From NCBI GenBank assembly GCA_013138735.1, contig WTCE01000008.1:1-49003 (forward strand): DNA of 49,003 nucleotides, in the 5' to 3' direction. Origin of the DNA: Crocinitomix sp. (GTDB taxonomy: Bacteria > Bacteroidota > Bacteroidia > Flavobacteriales_D > Crocinitomicaceae). The notes below the pieces were generated by a model. That model ran no database searches. It saw only the letters and a list, made by a program, of their open reading frames with translations, and was not told the DNA's origin. The position numbers and the translations under genes are program-made. Of the stretch, positions 9,032-17,891 are shown piece by piece (the first letter of the stretch is position 1; each line of letters begins with the position of its first letter).

Positions 9032-9793
9032 TTATTTCAAATACTTTTCCAGTTTTATAGCCACCAATTCACGCGCCATTAAAGTAATATTATCATTAAA
9101 TGCTACCAATCCAATTGTCATTTCTTCAAAAATTAAAGCGTGAATTCCGCCATTCAAATTGTCTCTTTCAGGACTCGTATTTCCTCCTCCAGGGATTGGG
9201 GTGTATTTAGCAATAGTATCAATTAATTCTTCTCTTTCTATTGTGCCACTGGTAAGTGATTTGTCGTCCTGCATCAGTTCATAATCCATTTTCAAGAACA
9301 AGCGTGTGCTTTTACACATTTCCTTTTTCCATGTAAAAGAAATTGCAGGAGGCATGCCAGCCATTCCACCTTTATTATAATAGTTAAAATCAAAGCGTGC
9401 TTCTGTAACAGTCAATTTCAAATCGTAATTATTATCAATTCCCTGTCCGTAAATATTATCAGCTGCAGTCAAAATAGCTGCTTTGATATTGTCTTCCAAT
9501 TGATTTTCTATTGTAACCGATCCAACAGCACAACCATAATCTCTTTTATGCCAAGTTGCGAAAGGAACAACGACTAACCAGTCCTTATTTTTACTGACTT
9601 GCATTGTTCTTTCCATCATTGGAACAGAATCTTGTTTCGCAAAAGAAACGTTCAAGGCATTAAAAGTAGCGCTTTTATTAAGTGGAGTTAATTGCGAATA
9701 AGAAGCCGCGCGCTTGATTTTTTTTGGGGTAAAGCAAGCAGTAAGCAAAACAACGACACAGATTAACGAGTAGAGTAGAGAGTTAGATTTCAT
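9032..9793 (-). CDS. Lipoprotein of unknown function
   Basis: I do not recognise this family. The ATG at 9793 gives a clean lipoprotein signal, MKSNSLLYSLICVVVLLTAC, so I chose it over longer in-frame starts. The mature 230-residue part has alternating hydrophobic and polar stretches (LVVVPFATWHKRDYG, DLKLTVTEARFDFNYY) that suggest a beta-rich periplasmic domain. It ends in an amphipathic helix (ARELVAIKLEKYLK). It is convergent with the metallopeptidase gene and divergent from the secreted cluster at 10025. Confidence 0.7.
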   Translation of the reverse strand: MKSNSLLYSLICVVVLLTACFTPKKIKRAASYSQLTPLNKSATFNALNVSFAKQDSVPMMERTMQVSKNKDWLVVVPFATWHKRDYGCAVGSVTIENQLEDNIKAAILTAADNIYGQGIDNNYDLKLTVTEARFDFNYYNKGGMAGMPPAISFTWKKEMCKSTRLFLKMDYELMQDDKSLTSGTIEREELIDTIAKYTPIPGGGNTSPERDNLNGGIHALIFEEMTIGLVAFNDNITLMARELVAIKLEKYLK

Positions 9794-10024
9794 AAAGTGT
9801 AGGTTTAAAACGATTAATGGATTGAATGCAGCAAAACTAACAATTAGATTCAGCTTCCCCAATTTATTAGGATTATACTTCTAAATGCGTCTCATTATTT
9901 CTAATTGTAACTGAATAGTTTCTTAAGAATTGTTTTCTTATTCCAAGATTATACATTTAAATATTGAAATTTCTTATCTTTATCAGACTCAGGAAATTTT
10001 AATCCGCAATACAATTTTTTGTAC

Positions 10025-10450
10025 ATGATAAAAACACTCAAAAATACACTACTATTATTTTCGCTTTTATTTCTGGTTACATCCACATTTGGACAAACAG
10101 AAAATGCAGTGGCTATGTCTTCATATTCATTAGATGAAACGCAAGAAACAGTTCGAGTTTCTATTAAAACAAGCGAATCATTTATAGCGGGTGCCAATCG
10201 CTATGTTTTGCATATTGGAAGTAGACACTTTTTATTGAACGAGCATCCAGAGGGAAGCTTAAGCGAAATTGTTTTTTTTATTCCACTGTCAGATTACGAA
10301 AACTTAATAGATCAAAGTAGCATTGTATTGGTTTATGGATTTTACCATAGCAATACATTGCAAGATGGAGAAGGTGGACAAGCAACTGGATTTAGCGGAA
10401 AACATTGGAACCTAGGAAAGTTCACAGCTCAAACATTTAACTCAAAATAA
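10025..10450 (+). CDS. Small secreted protein of unknown function
   Basis: A 141-residue protein with a clear signal peptide (MIKTLKNTLLLFSLLFLVTS, cleavage probable after TFGQ). The mature part is beta-rich with no domain I recognise. The ATG at 10025 is preferred over the TTG two codons upstream. It is 19 bp upstream of the large sorted hydrolase and on the same strand, so the two are probably co-transcribed and may work at the cell surface together. That link is inference from spacing only. Confidence 0.72.
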   Translation: MIKTLKNTLLLFSLLFLVTSTFGQTENAVAMSSYSLDETQETVRVSIKTSESFIAGANRYVLHIGSRHFLLNEHPEGSLSEIVFFIPLSDYENLIDQSSIVLVYGFYHSNTLQDGEGGQATGFSGKHWNLGKFTAQTFNSK

Positions 10451-10469
10451 AGCCTCAAAAAACAACAAT

Positions 10470-13400
10470 ATGAAATTACGTTTACTTCAAACCTTAGTAA
10501 TTTTCCTGATTTCAGGATATAGTTTTGCCCAAACACCTGATCCAGGAGAGCCTGGTATCTATGCTGTGTCAAGTGATGAATATGATTTTGGAGATGAAGC
10601 ATTTGGACCGCCCACCTTTCCTGATTTGGTTGAGGTTAGAGGTTCTGTTCATTATCCAACGGATCTTACAGATGGACCATTTCCAGTCATTTTAATTTTA
10701 CACGGCAGACATTCAACCTGTTATAACGGCGGTGGCGGAACCAGTATCGCTTGGCCGTGCACAGGCTCATACTCTCCTATTCCAAGTTATCAAGGGTATA
10801 ATTATTTAGCCGAGCAATTGGCCAGCCACGGTTATATTGTAATATCAGTTTCTGCCAATAGTATTAGCTCAACTGATAATTCAACACCCGATTATGGAAT
10901 GCGCGCCAGAGGTGAATTATTGCAACATCATTTAGATTTATGGAATGATTGGAATGACGTTGGCGGAGATCCATTTGGTGATCTTTTTGTTGGGAAATTA
11001 GATATGGGAAATATCGGAACTATGGGTCATTCTCGTGGTGGAGAAGGTGTGATTGAACATGCACTTTACAATCGTGAATTAGGCAGCCCATACGGAATTA
11101 ACGCTGTGCTAACTTTAGCGCCAGTTGATTTTAATCGACCAATATTGAATGGTATTCCTTTAATGAATATTGCTCCTTATTGTGATGGAGATGTTTCAGA
11201 TTTACAGGGTGTTCATTTTTATGATGATTCCCGTTATAATGACGCCAGTGATACAATGCCAAAACATAATTTAATGATGTTGGGTGCGAATCATAATTTT
11301 TATAATACAGTTTGGACGCCTGGCGAGTTTCCTGCGGGAACAGCTGATGATTGGGGTTATGTAGATGGTGGTCAATCAGATGATCATTGTGGAACTTCTA
11401 GTCCTGATAACGGGCGTTTTGATCCAGAAATGCAACGCAATTCATTATTGGCCTACGGAAGTGCTTTTTTCCGTGTTTACATTGGTGGAGAAACGGAATT
11501 TGATCCTATTTTAAAAGTAGAAGATGTTACACCACCTGTAAGTTCAACCTTAGATGGTTCTGAAATTTTCATGTCCTATCATCCTGGAAACCATAAGCGG
11601 GTTGATGTGAATAGAACAGATTCTGAGGGTACCGAAGACATTAATACTGTTGGCGAAGAAGCAAGTGAAAACGGCTTAGTTGTGTATGATATTTGTGGAG
11701 ATGATTTTGGAGAGCAATATTGTATTGGCGCTGGTGCAGGAACAAGACAAGAACCACACAATAGAAATGGCGGAGTTGCTATTTTAGGACTTTCGCAATT
11801 GGAGGTTGAATGGAACTCTGGGGATGATTGGTACCGTAATGATGTACCAAATTTCATGGAAAATTTCACCATTTTTAATGCGTTACAATTTAGAGTAGCT
11901 ACAAATTTTGATACCTCTCCTGCAATGGATGGATTAAATTTTAGCGTGGAATTAACAGATAATACTGGAACTTCGGCATCTGTTTCTGTTGCCGATTATA
12001 GTGCTGCATTATATTTTCCTCCTGGAGATTATGGCACAACCTTGCCGCGTACCATGCACAATACTATTAGCATTCCAATTGAGGATTTTACAGGGATAGA
12101 TTTAACTGATATTAGCTATATCCGTTTCTTATTTAATGAATCGGCAAATGGCGGTATTTTAATATCAGACCTTATTGTAAGTTCAGACGAGGAAGTTGTA
12201 TTTCCTCCAATCGCAGCTTTTGAAGCAAACGTAACAGAAACCTGTACAGGCGAAATTACTTTTACAGATAATTCAACCTTTACACCAACTGAGTGGTTAT
12301 GGATTTTTGGTGATGGTGGATCTTCAGATGAAGCAAATCCAACACATTTTTATACGGCTAACGGAACGTATACTGTTTCTTTAACGGTAACGAATGATGC
12401 TGGAGATGACAACTTAATTGAAACGGCTTACATTGTGGTTGACAGACCAGATGCGCCAGTTGGAACTGGAACTGAAATTTGTGGAGAAGGAGATGCAACC
12501 GTGAACGCGGTTGGAAGCGGAGGAGGTGTTTTAAATTGGTATGACACGGAGGAAGATGGAACTCTTTTAGGATCAGGAGATGATTATACTGAATTTATTA
12601 CAGAAACGACTGATTTTTGGGTGGAGGAATCTGTTCCAAATGATATTTTGTCAGTAGGGCCACCAGATAATACTTTTGGTAGTGGTAGTTTTTTCGGTGC
12701 AAATGATTTAAGAGGATTGTTTTTTAATGCCTATTCACCATTCATATTAGAATCAGTTCGCGTTTATGCAGACGGAAGTGGCGAACGTAACATTCAAATT
12801 TTAGATGGAGATGGCGGGACAGTAATTCATTCTGTTTTTGTTGACATGTCAGATGGTGAAAGCGTTGTAGTGCTGAACCTAGAGATAGATGTTTATTCGG
12901 GTTATTATATGAAAATAACAGGTGGTTTGGTAGACTTATTTAGAATCAATGATGGTTCACCTGATTATCCTTATGAAATCCCAGGCATTGTTGCCTTAAC
13001 AAGTTCTAATGTGGACGACACTCCGCTTGATTATTATTATTTCTTTTTTGATTGGAAGATCAGAGAACCGGATTGTGTAAGTAGCAGAACATTAGTTACT
13101 GCAACTGTTGAAGCTGGATTTCCTGTAACAATTAGTGATGATGTAACAATTGCATCAGGCGAAACAACCACTTTAGAAGCTACAGGCGGAACAACGTATT
13201 CATGGTCACCAACTACAGGGTTGAGCGATCCTGACGCAGCAATTACGGATGCAAACCCAACCGAAACAACAACTTATACGTGCGCTATTACCAATGATGA
13301 AGGTTGTACTGTTACGGCTGAAGTAACGGTTACGATTGACGGTCAAATTGGAGTAGGGGAGTTAACAAAAACTAATTTCGAAATTCATCCAAATCCATCA

Positions 13401-13610
13401 AATGGTCTTATTCAAGTTCAATTGGGTGCATCAACTCAGTTAGATAAAATTGAAGTGTACACGGCAGCTGGTAAATTGGTTTACAACAACGAATTTCAAA
13501 ATCAAAATGAAGCCATTTCAATTGATCTTTCTAGTTTAGCAAGAGGTGTATATTATGTGAAGTTGTTCAACGGTGACATTGAGTATCAAGAGAAGTTGAT
13601 TTTACAATAA
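10470..13610 (+). CDS. Secreted alpha/beta hydrolase with PKD and T9SS sorting domain
   Basis: A 1046-residue multi-domain exoenzyme. Residues 1-20 are a signal peptide. Residues about 45-340 form an alpha/beta hydrolase: the oxyanion-hole HG at 78-79 (ILILHGRHS), nucleophile Ser188 in GHSRGG, and a likely catalytic His in GANHNFYN near residue 274. It looks closest to PAF-acetylhydrolase, chlorophyllase or cutinase-like esterases. A beta-rich region follows, then a PKD domain (about 580-655, with WIFGDGGSSDEANPTHFY and GTYTVSLTVTND), Ig-like segments, and a C-terminal type A sorting domain (FEIHPNPSNG to the end) for type IX secretion. Substrate is unknown. Confidence 0.92.
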   Translation: MKLRLLQTLVIFLISGYSFAQTPDPGEPGIYAVSSDEYDFGDEAFGPPTFPDLVEVRGSVHYPTDLTDGPFPVILILHGRHSTCYNGGGGTSIAWPCTGSYSPIPSYQGYNYLAEQLASHGYIVISVSANSISSTDNSTPDYGMRARGELLQHHLDLWNDWNDVGGDPFGDLFVGKLDMGNIGTMGHSRGGEGVIEHALYNRELGSPYGINAVLTLAPVDFNRPILNGIPLMNIAPYCDGDVSDLQGVHFYDDSRYNDASDTMPKHNLMMLGANHNFYNTVWTPGEFPAGTADDWGYVDGGQSDDHCGTSSPDNGRFDPEMQRNSLLAYGSAFFRVYIGGETEFDPILKVEDVTPPVSSTLDGSEIFMSYHPGNHKRVDVNRTDSEGTEDINTVGEEASENGLVVYDICGDDFGEQYCIGAGAGTRQEPHNRNGGVAILGLSQLEVEWNSGDDWYRNDVPNFMENFTIFNALQFRVATNFDTSPAMDGLNFSVELTDNTGTSASVSVADYSAALYFPPGDYGTTLPRTMHNTISIPIEDFTGIDLTDISYIRFLFNESANGGILISDLIVSSDEEVVFPPIAAFEANVTETCTGEITFTDNSTFTPTEWLWIFGDGGSSDEANPTHFYTANGTYTVSLTVTNDAGDDNLIETAYIVVDRPDAPVGTGTEICGEGDATVNAVGSGGGVLNWYDTEEDGTLLGSGDDYTEFITETTDFWVEESVPNDILSVGPPDNTFGSGSFFGANDLRGLFFNAYSPFILESVRVYADGSGERNIQILDGDGGTVIHSVFVDMSDGESVVVLNLEIDVYSGYYMKITGGLVDLFRINDGSPDYPYEIPGIVALTSSNVDDTPLDYYYFFFDWKIREPDCVSSRTLVTATVEAGFPVTISDDVTIASGETTTLEATGGTTYSWSPTTGLSDPDAAITDANPTETTTYTCAITNDEGCTVTAEVTVTIDGQIGVGELTKTNFEIHPNPSNGLIQVQLGASTQLDKIEVYTAAGKLVYNNEFQNQNEAISIDLSSLARGVYYVKLFNGDIEYQEKLILQ

Positions 13611-13617
13611 TTGAATT

Positions 13618-14037
13618 ATGAGATACTTTATACTTGTTTCGGCTGTATTTTTAATGATTTCGTGCAAAAAAGAAGGTTGCACAGATGCCAATGCGATTAA
13701 TTATAATAAAGCGGCAGAGGAGAATGACGGTTCATGCCATTATGAATCCACAATAGCCTTTTGGTTTGATGAAAATAAATCTGATTTTTACCAGGCATTT
13801 GATGTCACCGAATTTAGATTTTTTGTTGAAGACGAATTGGTAGGAACGGCAGATATTAATGACTTTTTAGTGTCTGCTCCAACTTGTGGAGATTCTGCGA
13901 CTATAACTTATACAAGAAGCTTGAACCTTTCTAAAAACGCCGAATTCGACTACGAAATTACCGATCAACATGATGGCCCCATTCAGTATGGGTATTGGGA
14001 CGCAACTGGAAATGGTTGTGTTGTTGAAAAAATGTAG
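13618..14037 (+). CDS. Small lipoprotein with a Cys-rich CTD..NY..DGSC motif
   Basis: A 139-residue lipoprotein: signal peptide ending MISC, then GCTDANAINYNKAAEENDGS followed by C, a short cysteine-bounded repeat found in many Bacteroidota surface proteins where it usually occurs once after the lipobox or in tandem. The rest is beta-rich with two more Cys. It starts 7 bp after the hydrolase, so it is in the same operon. Function is unknown. It might be a partner or surface tether of the secreted enzyme. Confidence 0.75.
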   Translation: MRYFILVSAVFLMISCKKEGCTDANAINYNKAAEENDGSCHYESTIAFWFDENKSDFYQAFDVTEFRFFVEDELVGTADINDFLVSAPTCGDSATITYTRSLNLSKNAEFDYEITDQHDGPIQYGYWDATGNGCVVEKM

Positions 14038-14056
14038 GTTCGAGTAAAAAAAGTCG

Positions 14057-14133
14057 AGCTTCATAGCGATTTGTAATTCCCTCGCTTCACAGGTATTGCC
14101 CCCGCGCTTCGCTGGATTTGTAATCCTGCGAGC
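14057..14133. repeat. TGT-loop hairpin repeat, family 1 (two copies)
   Basis: A clear copy at 14110-14133 (GCTGGATTTGTAATCCTGCG) and a degenerate copy at 14057-14085 (AGCGATTTGTAATTCCC core) lie in the gap between two convergent genes. Related copies occur near 16.5, 19.5 and 22.0 kb. The core GGATT-TGT-AATCC folds into a small hairpin. It resembles REP elements. Confidence 0.75.
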
Positions 14134-14196
14134 ACGATTCCCACATTTTGCAAGATTCAATATGATTATAAAGGAGAACGAGGGTTGGTCTTCTAT

Positions 14197-15213
14197 TTAG
14201 TGCGGTAAATCAACAATTCGCGGATTGGTGGCATTTTCATTCATCATTAGCATACTGCGACGAATATAAACTTCATTCGCTACAGAATCCTTCCACCACA
14301 CTTCATTCAAATTAAAAATCATTTTTTTGGATTCGTGACTATAATCTCCGGTACTTAGCATATACGAAATGTGTAAGGCTTTCAAAAACGTTCTTTGATC
14401 TTTCGCGATATCAAAAGAATATAGCCCATAGACTTCCTCTCCTCTTTGCTCAATAATATACATACTGTTTGCTTCTCGATTGTAGGCTTGAATACACATG
14501 AGGCATTGCGGTTCAGAATGCAAGGTGATTAGTTCACCATTATCCCATTTCAGTGATTGATAAAGTTGAGTATCGTAGTCAATTACAATTAGATGCTCAT
14601 TATCGATCCAATCTTGCGCGATAAAAGGGCGTAGACCTTCATACATTTTTATTTGATTTCCGGTCTTGTCAAATATTTTCAACCCATCTATTCCAGTAGT
14701 GTAGAAAAAGTTTCCGTCAGGAGAAAATTGACCAGCGCTTTGAGGTTCCGAACTTGATGTTACTTGCTGCAATTCCTCTCCCCACGAATTCATCATATGC
14801 ACTTGGAAATCTGTTCCTGAATAGAGGATTCTATCACCTGCTCCCCAACTTAAACTATAAAGATGATCATCTGAGATCATTCTCGATTCCTTTGAGCAAA
14901 AATCATAAAACCAAATCTCTTCCGCTCCAGGAATAGCTCCCGAATCTCTTTTAACATAAATTATTTGCTCCGCATTTTCAGGATTAAACTTTACATAAGA
15001 AGTGTAGATTGGACCTAGGAGAGTTCCGTACGGTCCCTCAAGAACATCAAAATTACCTACTTCTTTCAAAATGGGGTCATCATTTGCCAAATGAGAACTC
15101 TCGTCATAACAGTAGATTTCCTGATCGTTGATTGGCAAGTCGCTGAGTTTCGGATCTTTTCTGCATCCTAAAACACACATTAAACTTAGAAGAATTAAAA
15201 AAGTTTTTACCAT
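14197..15213 (-). CDS. Beta-propeller (PD40/TolB-like) lipoprotein
   Basis: A lipoprotein with signal peptide MVKTFLILLSLMCVLGC and a 318-residue mature part. Repeated blades with WD40-like or PD40-like sequence are visible, for example FSPDGNFFYTTGIDGLKIF and ENAEQIIYVKRDSGAIPGAEEIWFY. This is a TolB-like propeller, usually a protein- or ligand-binding platform at the cell surface or in the periplasm. It has no enzymatic motif. It is convergent with the hydrolase operon and its start is followed by a 210-bp gap towards a small divergent gene. Confidence 0.75.
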   Translation of the reverse strand: MVKTFLILLSLMCVLGCRKDPKLSDLPINDQEIYCYDESSHLANDDPILKEVGNFDVLEGPYGTLLGPIYTSYVKFNPENAEQIIYVKRDSGAIPGAEEIWFYDFCSKESRMISDDHLYSLSWGAGDRILYSGTDFQVHMMNSWGEELQQVTSSSEPQSAGQFSPDGNFFYTTGIDGLKIFDKTGNQIKMYEGLRPFIAQDWIDNEHLIVIDYDTQLYQSLKWDNGELITLHSEPQCLMCIQAYNREANSMYIIEQRGEEVYGLYSFDIAKDQRTFLKALHISYMLSTGDYSHESKKMIFNLNEVWWKDSVANEVYIRRSMLMMNENATNPRIVDLPH

Positions 15214-15269
15214 TTCACTGTTTTGGAGGATTCATTTCCCTCCTCCTAATTTAATTTAAATGTAAGGAA

Positions 15270-15410
15270 TTATTTTTTGGTCGCATCTGTAAGATTTAAC
15301 ATCTTTCGTCCAATTACTGCTGGTCTAAATGTTTGAGGTTTCCTTTGAACCTGCGGATGCTCATGTGTTTTCTTAGGATTTACAGGAATATTGAATGATA
15401 TATTTTCCAT
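15270..15410 (-). CDS. Small ORF of 46 residues, function unknown
   Basis: A short ORF starting MENISFNIPVNPKK and ending LTDATKK. It is Pro-, Lys- and His-rich with no signal peptide. Its ATG is only 12 bp from the divergent ATG of the antitoxin-like gene at 15423, so if both are expressed their control regions overlap each other's coding sequence. I do not recognise it and it may not be a gene. Confidence 0.35.
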   Translation of the reverse strand: MENISFNIPVNPKKTHEHPQVQRKPQTFRPAVIGRKMLNLTDATKK

Positions 15411-15422
15411 CTATTTGGTTAG

Positions 15423-15653
15423 ATGACCCATACCTCTGATATTGATACCTCTTCAAAAAAGGCAAAAGCATTGCTTGAGTATCTCCGTACATTGGAATTT
15501 ATTAAAGAGGAGAACCATGACGGATTTGTTCTGACTGACGAGCATACCAAAATTCTTGAACAGCGCAGAGAAAACCGAATGAATGGAACTTCAAAAACTC
15601 ACGCTTGGGATGATGTAAAGAATAATTTAGGTTCGAAAAACAAATATTATTAG
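15423..15653 (+). CDS. Antitoxin-like protein (orphan)
   Basis: A 76-residue protein with an N-terminal helix (KAKALLEYLRTLEFIKEE) and a C-terminal segment LTDEHTKILEQRRENRMNG followed by HAWDDVKNNL. The last part resembles the end of addiction-module-component and RelB-type antitoxins, where an ERR...(S/H)xWxxVK pattern wraps the toxin. This similarity is by eye. No RelE/ParE-type toxin lies next to it; only a 28-codon ORF follows after 3 bp. It may be an orphan antitoxin or a remnant. Confidence 0.6.
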   Translation: MTHTSDIDTSSKKAKALLEYLRTLEFIKEENHDGFVLTDEHTKILEQRRENRMNGTSKTHAWDDVKNNLGSKNKYY

Positions 15654-15656
15654 CGC

Positions 15657-15743
15657 ATGAAAGAACAATTGAAGAATGAGTTTGAAGAGGAGGCAACCGT
15701 TGCCTATTCAACAGATGGAAAACCTTTAACGCTCAAAGGTTAA
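15657..15743 (+). pseudogene. 28-codon ORF, possible truncated antitoxin
   Basis: An ORF starting ATG 3 bp after the antitoxin-like gene: MKEQLKNEFEEEATVAYSTD followed by GKPLTLKG and a stop. The VAYSTDGKPLT stretch resembles the start of short Bacteroidota antitoxins, but the rest of such a protein is missing. It may be the remains of a toxin-antitoxin locus or a real micro-protein. Confidence 0.35.
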
Positions 15744-15877
15744 AACAATCTAATCGATTTTATTAGTCACTTAATCGAGGATTGAAAATATGAGAGCTAA
15801 TCCGGCATATCTTTAAGCTATAGATATTGGATAATTTGACACTATTTAATATTTGGTTTAGTTTGTAAAAAGAATTT

Positions 15878-15912
15878 CCCTGTCCGCCTAAGGCGGGTCA
15901 GGGGATTTTTTT
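15878..15912. terminator. Bidirectional terminator
   Basis: CCCTG-T-CCGCC pairs with GGCGG-GT-CAGGG around a TAA loop. A run of seven T follows on the plus strand. On the minus strand the hairpin is followed by AAATTCTTTTT. It directly follows the stop codon of the minus-strand lipoprotein gene at 15911 and can also end plus-strand transcripts from the antitoxin region. Confidence 0.8.
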
Positions 15913-16405
15913 ATAAATGCCCCGCCGCAAAAATCTCATTCCAACTAAAGTTGGTAATTTCAAATTGATTTTCTTCAACTTGCTTTAAACTAAACATTAA
16001 TTCAAGGTTATAAGAGTCTGCAGAACCTGCGTGTTGACAATCAATATAGTTTCTTCTATCTCCAAAAGCGAAGTTATAGCTTAAATCAACGGCTTCCATA
16101 ACCGTTGGGACTATTGAATCAGCTAGCGTTAATTCCAGATTTGTTTTTGTCACAATAACAGCATTGGTTATGGCAATCGTGTTATCATCAACCGCAATAA
16201 CATCAGTGAAATAATCCGCTGGTAAGTCATCTAATGTCAATAATGAGGCATTTAAGGTGACATGATTGTCTCCATTCAAATAAACAGAATCGTAATCAAT
16301 AGCTTCAAATGTATTTCCTAAAACACCATTGCAAGTATCCTTAACGCAACTTGTAAGACTAAAAATTGTGACCGTGGCCAATATCAATAAGTAATTTAGT
16401 TTCAT
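15911..16405 (-). CDS. Lipoprotein of unknown function
   Basis: A 164-residue lipoprotein. The ATG at 16405 gives MKLNYLLILATVTIFSLTSC with a good lipobox; a TTG two codons upstream is less likely. The mature part is rich in Asp and Thr and beta-strand-like (HVTLNASLLTLDDLPADYF), and holds one further Cys pair region. No domain is recognised. It is isolated, with hairpin repeats upstream and a terminator at its end. Confidence 0.72.
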   Translation of the reverse strand: MKLNYLLILATVTIFSLTSCVKDTCNGVLGNTFEAIDYDSVYLNGDNHVTLNASLLTLDDLPADYFTDVIAVDDNTIAITNAVIVTKTNLELTLADSIVPTVMEAVDLSYNFAFGDRRNYIDCQHAGSADSYNLELMFSLKQVEENQFEITNFSWNEIFAAGHL

Positions 16406-16520
16406 GATCAACTTTCTTTCGTGTTATTCAAAGTTAAATCGTTTTAACACAACAATCCCCCTATTTGTAGTGAAAATTAATTTCATCTAAATAAAAATAT
16501 TTCTTCTGCTGTCTTAGAAT

Positions 16521-16644
16521 GAGTTTCGCTGAATTTGTAATCCTGCGACCGCAACTATTTATTATTGGAAGGTTCATAATAATTTTTTACTAAATTTAGT
16601 CTCATAGCATAAACGTATGAGTTGCGCAGGATTATAAATCCAGT
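16521..16644. repeat. TGT-loop hairpin repeat, family 1 (inverted pair)
   Basis: A forward copy at 16521-16553 (TTCGCTGAATTTGTAATCCT core) and a reverse copy at 16618-16644 (GCGCAGGATTATAAATCCAG) face each other about 90 bp apart. They sit in a 450-bp gap (16406-16855) that otherwise holds only a candidate promoter for the next gene. The inverted-pair layout is typical of REP doublets. Confidence 0.75.
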
Positions 16645-16825
16645 ATGTTCCGAAGACGTATCATTACATCCATCTAACTTCCAGTGTCTAAGAGGCCTGT
16701 TTACCATTAACACCAACTATTCCAGAACCTTAATCCCCAATTTCCAACAAAATCATTATTTGCGAAAATCACAAATGTTAAACGCCCATTGCGGAATTCA
16801 ATTCTAAATTGCAACGCACTCAACC

Positions 16826-16833
16826 TACATTTG
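16826..16833 (+). promoter_or_regulatory. Candidate -7 promoter element of the SDR operon
   Basis: TACATTTG matches TAnnTTTG exactly and lies 22 bp before the ATG at 16856. No convincing -33 TTG is seen at 19-21 bp. Confidence 0.5.
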
Positions 16834-16855
16834 ACTAAATCATAAAATCAATATT

Positions 16856-17848
16856 ATGAAAGTATTAGTTACAGGAGCAGATGGTGTATTAGGGAGTAAC
16901 CTCGTACGTATTTTATTAGAAAGAAACTATGAAGTAACTGCTTTAATTGAAAAAGGTAAAGATCCAATTACATTAAATTGTTTGGATGTAAATAAAGTAG
17001 AAGGTAATATTTTAAATATTGCAGATGTTAATGCGGTGATGCAAGGTCAAGACGTTTTGATTCATTGCGCAGCAAGCACGAATGTGTGGCCAGCAAGATC
17101 GGAAATTGTGAATCAAGTTAATGTACAAGGAACTGAAAACATGATTGAGGCTTGCCTCAGGTTTAAGATCAAAAAAATGATTTATGTAGGTACGGCCAAC
17201 TCATTTGGCTTTGGTTCAATGGCGCAACCTGGGAAAGAAGGAGATGAATATAAATCTGCTAAATATGGATTAGATTATATGGATTCGAAAAAATTGGCTC
17301 AAGAAAAAGTTATGCTTGCCGTAAAACATAATGGACTGCCTGCGGTTGTTGTAAACCCAACATTTATGATTGGCCCTTATGATTCGAAACCAAGTTCCGG
17401 TGCTATGATTTTAGCCTTGATTAATAATAAAATCCCCTGTTATACTAAAGGAGGTAAAAATTATATAAATGTGGCTGATGCTGCGGTGGGAATAGCCAAC
17501 GCAATTACTTTGGGTACGATTGGGGAGTGTTATATCTTAGGAAATGAAAACCTTACGTTTAAAGCCATGTTTGATAAAATATCAGCCGTGGTAAAATGTA
17601 AGGCACCTAAACGAAAATTACCAGCAGGAATCGTGAAGTTATATGGAAAACTCAATACACTTTTTGCACGACTATTTAGGTTTCAGCCTTCAATTACACG
17701 AGAACTTGCTATAATATCCTGTGAGGAACATTATTATTCGGCGCAAAAAGCCGTGCGTGAATTAAAACTTCCTCAGACTCCCCTCGAACAAGGCATTAAA
17801 GACTGTTATGAATGGTTCAAAGCGAACGGGTATATTAATCGGAAATAG
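16856..17848 (+). CDS. NAD(P)-dependent epimerase/dehydratase (extended SDR)
   Basis: An extended short-chain dehydrogenase, closest in feel to dihydroflavonol reductase or 3-beta-HSD-like enzymes. The N-terminal nucleotide-binding motif is VTGADGVLGSNL. The catalytic Tyr and Lys are in YMDSK (near residue 142), and VVNPTFMIGPYDSKPSSG is the typical loop that follows. It catalyses an NAD(P)-linked redox step on an unknown substrate in the cytoplasm. It starts the operon with the next two genes; the second SDR begins 43 bp downstream. Confidence 0.9.
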   Translation: MKVLVTGADGVLGSNLVRILLERNYEVTALIEKGKDPITLNCLDVNKVEGNILNIADVNAVMQGQDVLIHCAASTNVWPARSEIVNQVNVQGTENMIEACLRFKIKKMIYVGTANSFGFGSMAQPGKEGDEYKSAKYGLDYMDSKKLAQEKVMLAVKHNGLPAVVVNPTFMIGPYDSKPSSGAMILALINNKIPCYTKGGKNYINVADAAVGIANAITLGTIGECYILGNENLTFKAMFDKISAVVKCKAPKRKLPAGIVKLYGKLNTLFARLFRFQPSITRELAIISCEEHYYSAQKAVRELKLPQTPLEQGIKDCYEWFKANGYINRK

Positions 17849-17891
17849 GTTTGATTCAACCACTAATCAATAGCCACTAAAAATAAAGCAT

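Noticed and set aside
13867-14160. Minus-strand open frame of 97 codons
   Set aside because: It is antisense to the Cys-motif lipoprotein gene and runs into hairpin repeats.
16622-16807. Plus-strand open frame of 61 codons
   Set aside because: It starts inside a family 1 hairpin repeat and shows no protein-like composition or motif.
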